Shown piece after piece: positions 61,156-64,000 of a DNA stretch of 64,000 bases. The notes beneath the pieces were generated by a model. It made no database searches and had not been told where the DNA came from. It saw only the letters and a program-made list of their open reading frames with translations. The translations under genes were made by a program, and so were the position numbers. The stretch comes from CAVXYG01 sp963766005 (lineage in GTDB: Bacteria > Actinomycetota > Actinomycetes > S36-B12 > GCA-2699445): contig CAVXYG010000004.1 of the NCBI GenBank assembly GCA_963766005.1, forward strand, positions 86,229 to 150,228, written 5' to 3'. Each line of letters opens with the position of its first letter. Position 1 is the stretch's first letter.

Positions 61156-61569
61156 ATGCCGGTACCAGCCGAAACCAAGGCACAGATCGTCGAGACGATC
61201 GCCCGATACAACAACGCCTCCGACACCCGGGACGTCGAGGCCCACCTGGCGGCCTACACCGAGACCGGCCGCATCGTCGGTGGCATGGGCAGCACTGAGG
61301 GCGGCAAGGACGGCCTGCGCCAGGTCCTGCCCGGCATGTTCGCCATGGAGGGCACCGCCAAACGGCACCTGGCCACCAACCACGTCTTCGACCAGGTCGA
61401 CGACACCACCATCCGCGTGGGCTACATCCTGACCGTGCTCGAAGCCGAGACCGCCCCGGCCGTCGTGGCCACCGCCTGGGTCACCGACACCTTCCACCAC
61501 CAGGGCGGCACCTGGCTCGTGGACGAACACGCCATCGCCATCGACGCCAGCTTCCAGGCCCCGGCATGA
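61156..61569 (+). CDS. SnoaL-like / NTF2-fold protein
   Basis: A 137-residue protein of the NTF2/SnoaL fold: VETIARYNNASDTRDVEAHL and AAYTETGRIVGGMG, then FAMEGTAKRHLATNHVFDQV and VTDTFHHQGGTWLVDEHAIA. Such proteins act as cyclases, isomerases or ligand binders. GAAGGAG lies 8 nt before the ATG. It overlaps the SDR gene by 4 nt (ATGA). TetR control is likely. Confidence 0.85.
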   Translation: MPVPAETKAQIVETIARYNNASDTRDVEAHLAAYTETGRIVGGMGSTEGGKDGLRQVLPGMFAMEGTAKRHLATNHVFDQVDDTTIRVGYILTVLEAETAPAVVATAWVTDTFHHQGGTWLVDEHAIAIDASFQAPA

Positions 61570-62288
61570 CCCCCGTTCCTTCCCCGACCGTGTTCGTGGC
61601 CGGCGGGGCCGGCGGAGTCGGGGCGGGGATCGTCAGCAGCTGGCTCGACGCCGGCGCGACCGTGGTCACCGTGTCACGCGACCAGACCAGGATCGATCGG
61701 CTGCGCCACGCTGCCGGCGAGGGTCATCGTGATCGGCTGATCACCGCCGTGGGGTCGGCATCCGATCCGTCGGTGGTCGGCCGGTTGGCCGATGACCACG
61801 GCCCCTTCGACCAGGTCGTCGCCTCGATCGGGGGCGGCGGCTGGCAGCTCCGCCCACTCCAGGCGATGGACGCCGAGGGATTCGCAACTGTCGTGCGCGA
61901 TGGCATCACCGCGCATTGGCAGGCAGCCAAGACCCTCCGCCCCTCCCTGAAACCTGGCGGCAGCCACGTCTTCATCAACGGCGGGGCGGCACTCGACATC
62001 GTCCCCGGCACCGGTCCGCTCTCCCTCGTCGCCCGAGCCCAACTGACCCTTGCCGAGATCTTCGACCTCGAGCACCCGCCACCCAAACCCCGAACCGTCA
62101 GCCTGATCCTCGGCTCACCCATCGCCACCCCCCAGCGTGGCTCCCGAGTCGACCCGCACTGGCTGACACCCGGCGATGTCGGCGACGCCTGTGTGCGGAT
62201 CCATCACAGCGTCGAGGCCAGCGGACCGATCACCATCACCACCCGGGCCGACATCGCCCGACTCGGCGCCCCGCCTCCGTCTGGATGA
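61566..62288 (+). CDS. Short-chain dehydrogenase/reductase-like protein
   Basis: A 240-residue Rossmann-fold protein: VFVAGGAGGVGAGIVSSWLD is the NAD(P) loop, and VVASIGGGGW takes the place of the NNAG motif. The usual catalytic Y-x-x-x-K is not evident: after VFINGGAALDIVPGTG comes PLSLVARAQLTLAEI, with no Tyr. It may therefore be non-catalytic or use an atypical site. Translationally coupled to the SnoaL-like gene. Confidence 0.8.
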   Translation: MTPVPSPTVFVAGGAGGVGAGIVSSWLDAGATVVTVSRDQTRIDRLRHAAGEGHRDRLITAVGSASDPSVVGRLADDHGPFDQVVASIGGGGWQLRPLQAMDAEGFATVVRDGITAHWQAAKTLRPSLKPGGSHVFINGGAALDIVPGTGPLSLVARAQLTLAEIFDLEHPPPKPRTVSLILGSPIATPQRGSRVDPHWLTPGDVGDACVRIHHSVEASGPITITTRADIARLGAPPPSG

Positions 62289-62317
62289 TCTGGTCGATGC
62301 CGTCGGAGTCCGGATCG

Positions 62318-63169
62318 CTACGGCGTGCCCGGCGGGCTGGCCCGGCGGGTATGCACGTAGACCAGCGCATCGGACCCGAGGCGCTTGCTGCTGGAGGCAC
62401 CGTGGCCCTGGCCGGAGTAGAGGACGAGGGTGCAGTGGGGGATCAGGCGGGCGGCCTCCTCGGCGACCTCCTTGGGGACGAACATGTCCCGGTCCCCGCA
62501 GACCAGGAGGATGGGCACGCTGATCCGGGGCAGCGCGTCGCGCGCGTTGAACGCCCGTTCGGCCTCTGCCTCGACCATGATGTCGTGCCGGTAGTGCTCG
62601 TGCGGCGCCCCGCCCATCATCCGGCCCAGGCCCGGGGCCAGGATCCGGCGCAGCCACCGGTAGCGGTCCCCGGCGAGCATGTACTCGCCCATCGCCATGC
62701 CCGCGGCGATGCGGTCGCCGTCGCTGACTCCCTGGGCCATGCGGTAATCGATGTCCTTGCCCCGGTCGCTGATCTCGTGGGCGGCCCCGGCGACGATGAA
62801 GTGCTCGGCGCGGTCCGGGTGATCGGCGGCCAGGTACAGCGTGATCATCCCGCCGTTCGACACGCCGAGCACCAGGTCCACGTGGCCGTCGAACTCCTCA
62901 TCGATCAGGGCGGCGTAGTCGTCGGCCATGTCGGCCACGCTGTGCCCCTGGGGCATGTTGCGGCGCCTCGTGACCACCCAGGCGCGGTAGCCGTCCTCCA
63001 CCAGCGGGCGCAGCAGCGGCTGCACCCTTCGGCGCAGCATGAAGCCCGGGGGGAGGGCATTGCCGGGTCCTCCCGGGATGAAGATGAGCGACCTCGGGCC
63101 TTCGCCCCACGTGGCATAGGCCATCGAGTTGCTGAAGACGCCCGTCTGCACCCTGTCTCGGTCCGCCAT
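62318..63169 (-). CDS. Alpha/beta hydrolase
   Basis: A 283-residue hydrolase: LIFIPGGPGNALPPGF is the oxyanion loop, the nucleophile elbow is LGVSNGGMIT with Ser, VCGDRDMFVP supplies the acid region and YSGQGHGASSS the catalytic His. The ATG at 63169 has GGGAGG 5 nt upstream. It converges on the SDR gene. Substrate unknown. Confidence 0.87.
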   Translation of the reverse strand: MADRDRVQTGVFSNSMAYATWGEGPRSLIFIPGGPGNALPPGFMLRRRVQPLLRPLVEDGYRAWVVTRRRNMPQGHSVADMADDYAALIDEEFDGHVDLVLGVSNGGMITLYLAADHPDRAEHFIVAGAAHEISDRGKDIDYRMAQGVSDGDRIAAGMAMGEYMLAGDRYRWLRRILAPGLGRMMGGAPHEHYRHDIMVEAEAERAFNARDALPRISVPILLVCGDRDMFVPKEVAEEAARLIPHCTLVLYSGQGHGASSSKRLGSDALVYVHTRRASPPGTP

Positions 63170-63307
63170 CACAACCTCCCGGACTGCTGGTCGCGACCGC
63201 GCAGCGGGCCGCGACGCGCGGTCTCAACTCACCGTCCTCCCCGCCGGACCCGGCGGCCAGGGCCGATCGTCCCAGCCGGGGTCGAGGCGGCAGTCCGAGG
63301 CGCCCGG

Positions 63308-63799
63308 CTACGGGGCCGGCTCGGCCGGGCCGCCGCGGTGCGCGGCTTCGATGGCCCGCTTCAGCTCGGCCAGCGTGTCATCGATCTGCCGCTCGTAGCT
63401 CCTGCCCTTGGCCGCCATCCGGATCGCCACGCCCTCCAGGAACGGGATGGGGGAGGAGAGCTCCGCCCGCCAGGTCAGCCGCGTCCCGGCCGGCGCCGGT
63501 GCGAAGGTGATCGTGTCGGTGTCCTTGGTGACGGTGTGGTGCTTGTTGACGATGCGCTCGTTGGCGACGTGCTCCTCCCGGGTCGCCTTCGCGGTGTAGG
63601 TGATGGGCAGCACGAATCGGGTGCTCCACGACCATCCCGTGACCACGCCCTCCGGCGAGGTCGCCACGTCGGTGACGGCGACCCGCCGCCCGAGCGCGCG
63701 GGCCATCGCCTGCGTCTGCCGGCGCGGGTCGGCCACGAAGGCGAACACCTCCTCCACGGGGGCCTCGATCTCGATGCTCCGGGTCGCTGAACTCGTCAT
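63308..63799 (-). CDS. SRPBCC (polyketide-cyclase/START-like) protein
   Basis: A 163-residue protein: SIEIEAPVEEVFAFVADPRR is the usual opening, followed by beta strands and a long C-terminal helix (YERQIDDTLAELKRAIEAAH). These proteins bind hydrophobic ligands. GGGAGG lies 7 nt before the ATG. It is upstream of the hydrolase on the same strand, so they may be co-transcribed. Confidence 0.85.
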   Translation of the reverse strand: MTSSATRSIEIEAPVEEVFAFVADPRRQTQAMARALGRRVAVTDVATSPEGVVTGWSWSTRFVLPITYTAKATREEHVANERIVNKHHTVTKDTDTITFAPAPAGTRLTWRAELSSPIPFLEGVAIRMAAKGRSYERQIDDTLAELKRAIEAAHRGGPAEPAP

Positions 63800-64000
63800 G
63801 GCTGCTCCTCCCGACGCCCCTGCCGGTGTCTGCACCCCAAGGCAACCACCGCAGCCGAGGCTTCTCCAGGGCCCGATGACCCAGCGGATGGGAAGGGGCC
63901 TTGGTCGAGGAGCACGCGGCCCCCTGCGCAGGGCGTGACGATCCGGTACGAGGTGCCCGACGTGACCCGAGCCGTCGCTACGGCGGCATTGGCCGGCAAT
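63800..64000. other. Right end of window, no secure gene
   Basis: A possible gene start is a GTG at 63935 (reading VTIRYEVPDVTRAVATAALA) running off the window on the plus strand. With only 22 codons it cannot be confirmed. Confidence 0.3.

Noticed and set aside
63935..64000. Possible gene start running off the right edge
   Set aside because: Only 22 codons are visible and the ribosome-binding site is weak; kept as a note in the edge entry.
1..64000. CRISPR arrays, rRNA genes and riboswitches
   Set aside because: No regularly spaced short repeats with spacers, no rRNA-like sequence and no recognisable riboswitch core were seen.

Overview
This is high-GC DNA with strong G/C bias at third codon positions, many GTG starts, GTGA/ATGA start-stop overlaps and leaderless-looking promoters. 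With the gene set (DUF2342 metalloprotease / YlbL-type Lon-like protease / UPF0182 trio, aroA-rsgA and hisN close together, GTP-dependent pckG, many MerR and TetR regulators) this points to a free-living member of the Actinomycetota. The genus cannot be fixed from the sequence.

Layout. 1-7.4 kb is conserved chromosomal backbone: an M20 peptidase (cut by the window start), DUF5679, DUF2342 metalloprotease, a small membrane protein coupled to a YlbL-type secreted protease, UPF0182, a GGCT-like protein and the initiator tRNA. 7.4-8.8 kb is a scrap yard of gene fragments (TetR, IS481 transposase, RmuC). 8.8-28.3 kb is mostly metabolic and housekeeping: a renalase-like flavoprotein, DUF6544, acyl-CoA ligase, a hydrolase/GNAT/P450 overlap chain, CBS protein, HisN, RsgA, AroA, PEP carboxykinase, TMEM175-like channel, CsbD and a lipase-like hydrolase. 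28.8-60.2 kb is accessory DNA: seven toxin-antitoxin (TA) modules, an IS5-type element, Tn3 and integrase remnants, a short element with inverted repeats, and several broken genes. These alternate with intact cargo: a one-chain double-permease ABC exporter with its ATPase, a methyltransferase, hydrolases, a metallo-beta-lactamase-fold/SRPBCC fusion, an Arr-type rifamycin ADP-ribosyltransferase, a PD-(D/E)XK-like protein, a secreted propeller, a K+ channel, a FUSC-like protein, DedA and apt. 60.5-64 kb is a TetR-controlled SnoaL-like/SDR pair followed by a hydrolase and an SRPBCC protein.

How genes work together. TA modules run antitoxin-toxin with 4-nt overlaps in six cases and a 17-nt overlap in one. 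The TetR gene at 60.5 kb and the SnoaL-like/SDR operon are divergent around two copies of TGCAAC-N5-GTTGCA. A thioredoxin-fold gene and a truncated MerR gene share a MerR-type dyad, and a Tn3 transposase tail replaces the MerR effector domain. The ABC ATPase and double permease form a complete exporter in two translationally coupled genes.

Caveats. Three otherwise healthy-looking genes (16.2-16.6, 18.9-19.2 and 45.7-46.4 kb) each need one frameshift, so either sequencing error or recent decay is possible. No complete, clearly new multi-gene system is demonstrable from sequence alone. The most original elements are the ribbon-helix-helix/Doc pair, the one-chain ABC-2 double permease, the orphan PD-(D/E)XK protein beside arr, and the stop-codon-donating 22-bp repeats at 54.7-55.0 kb.
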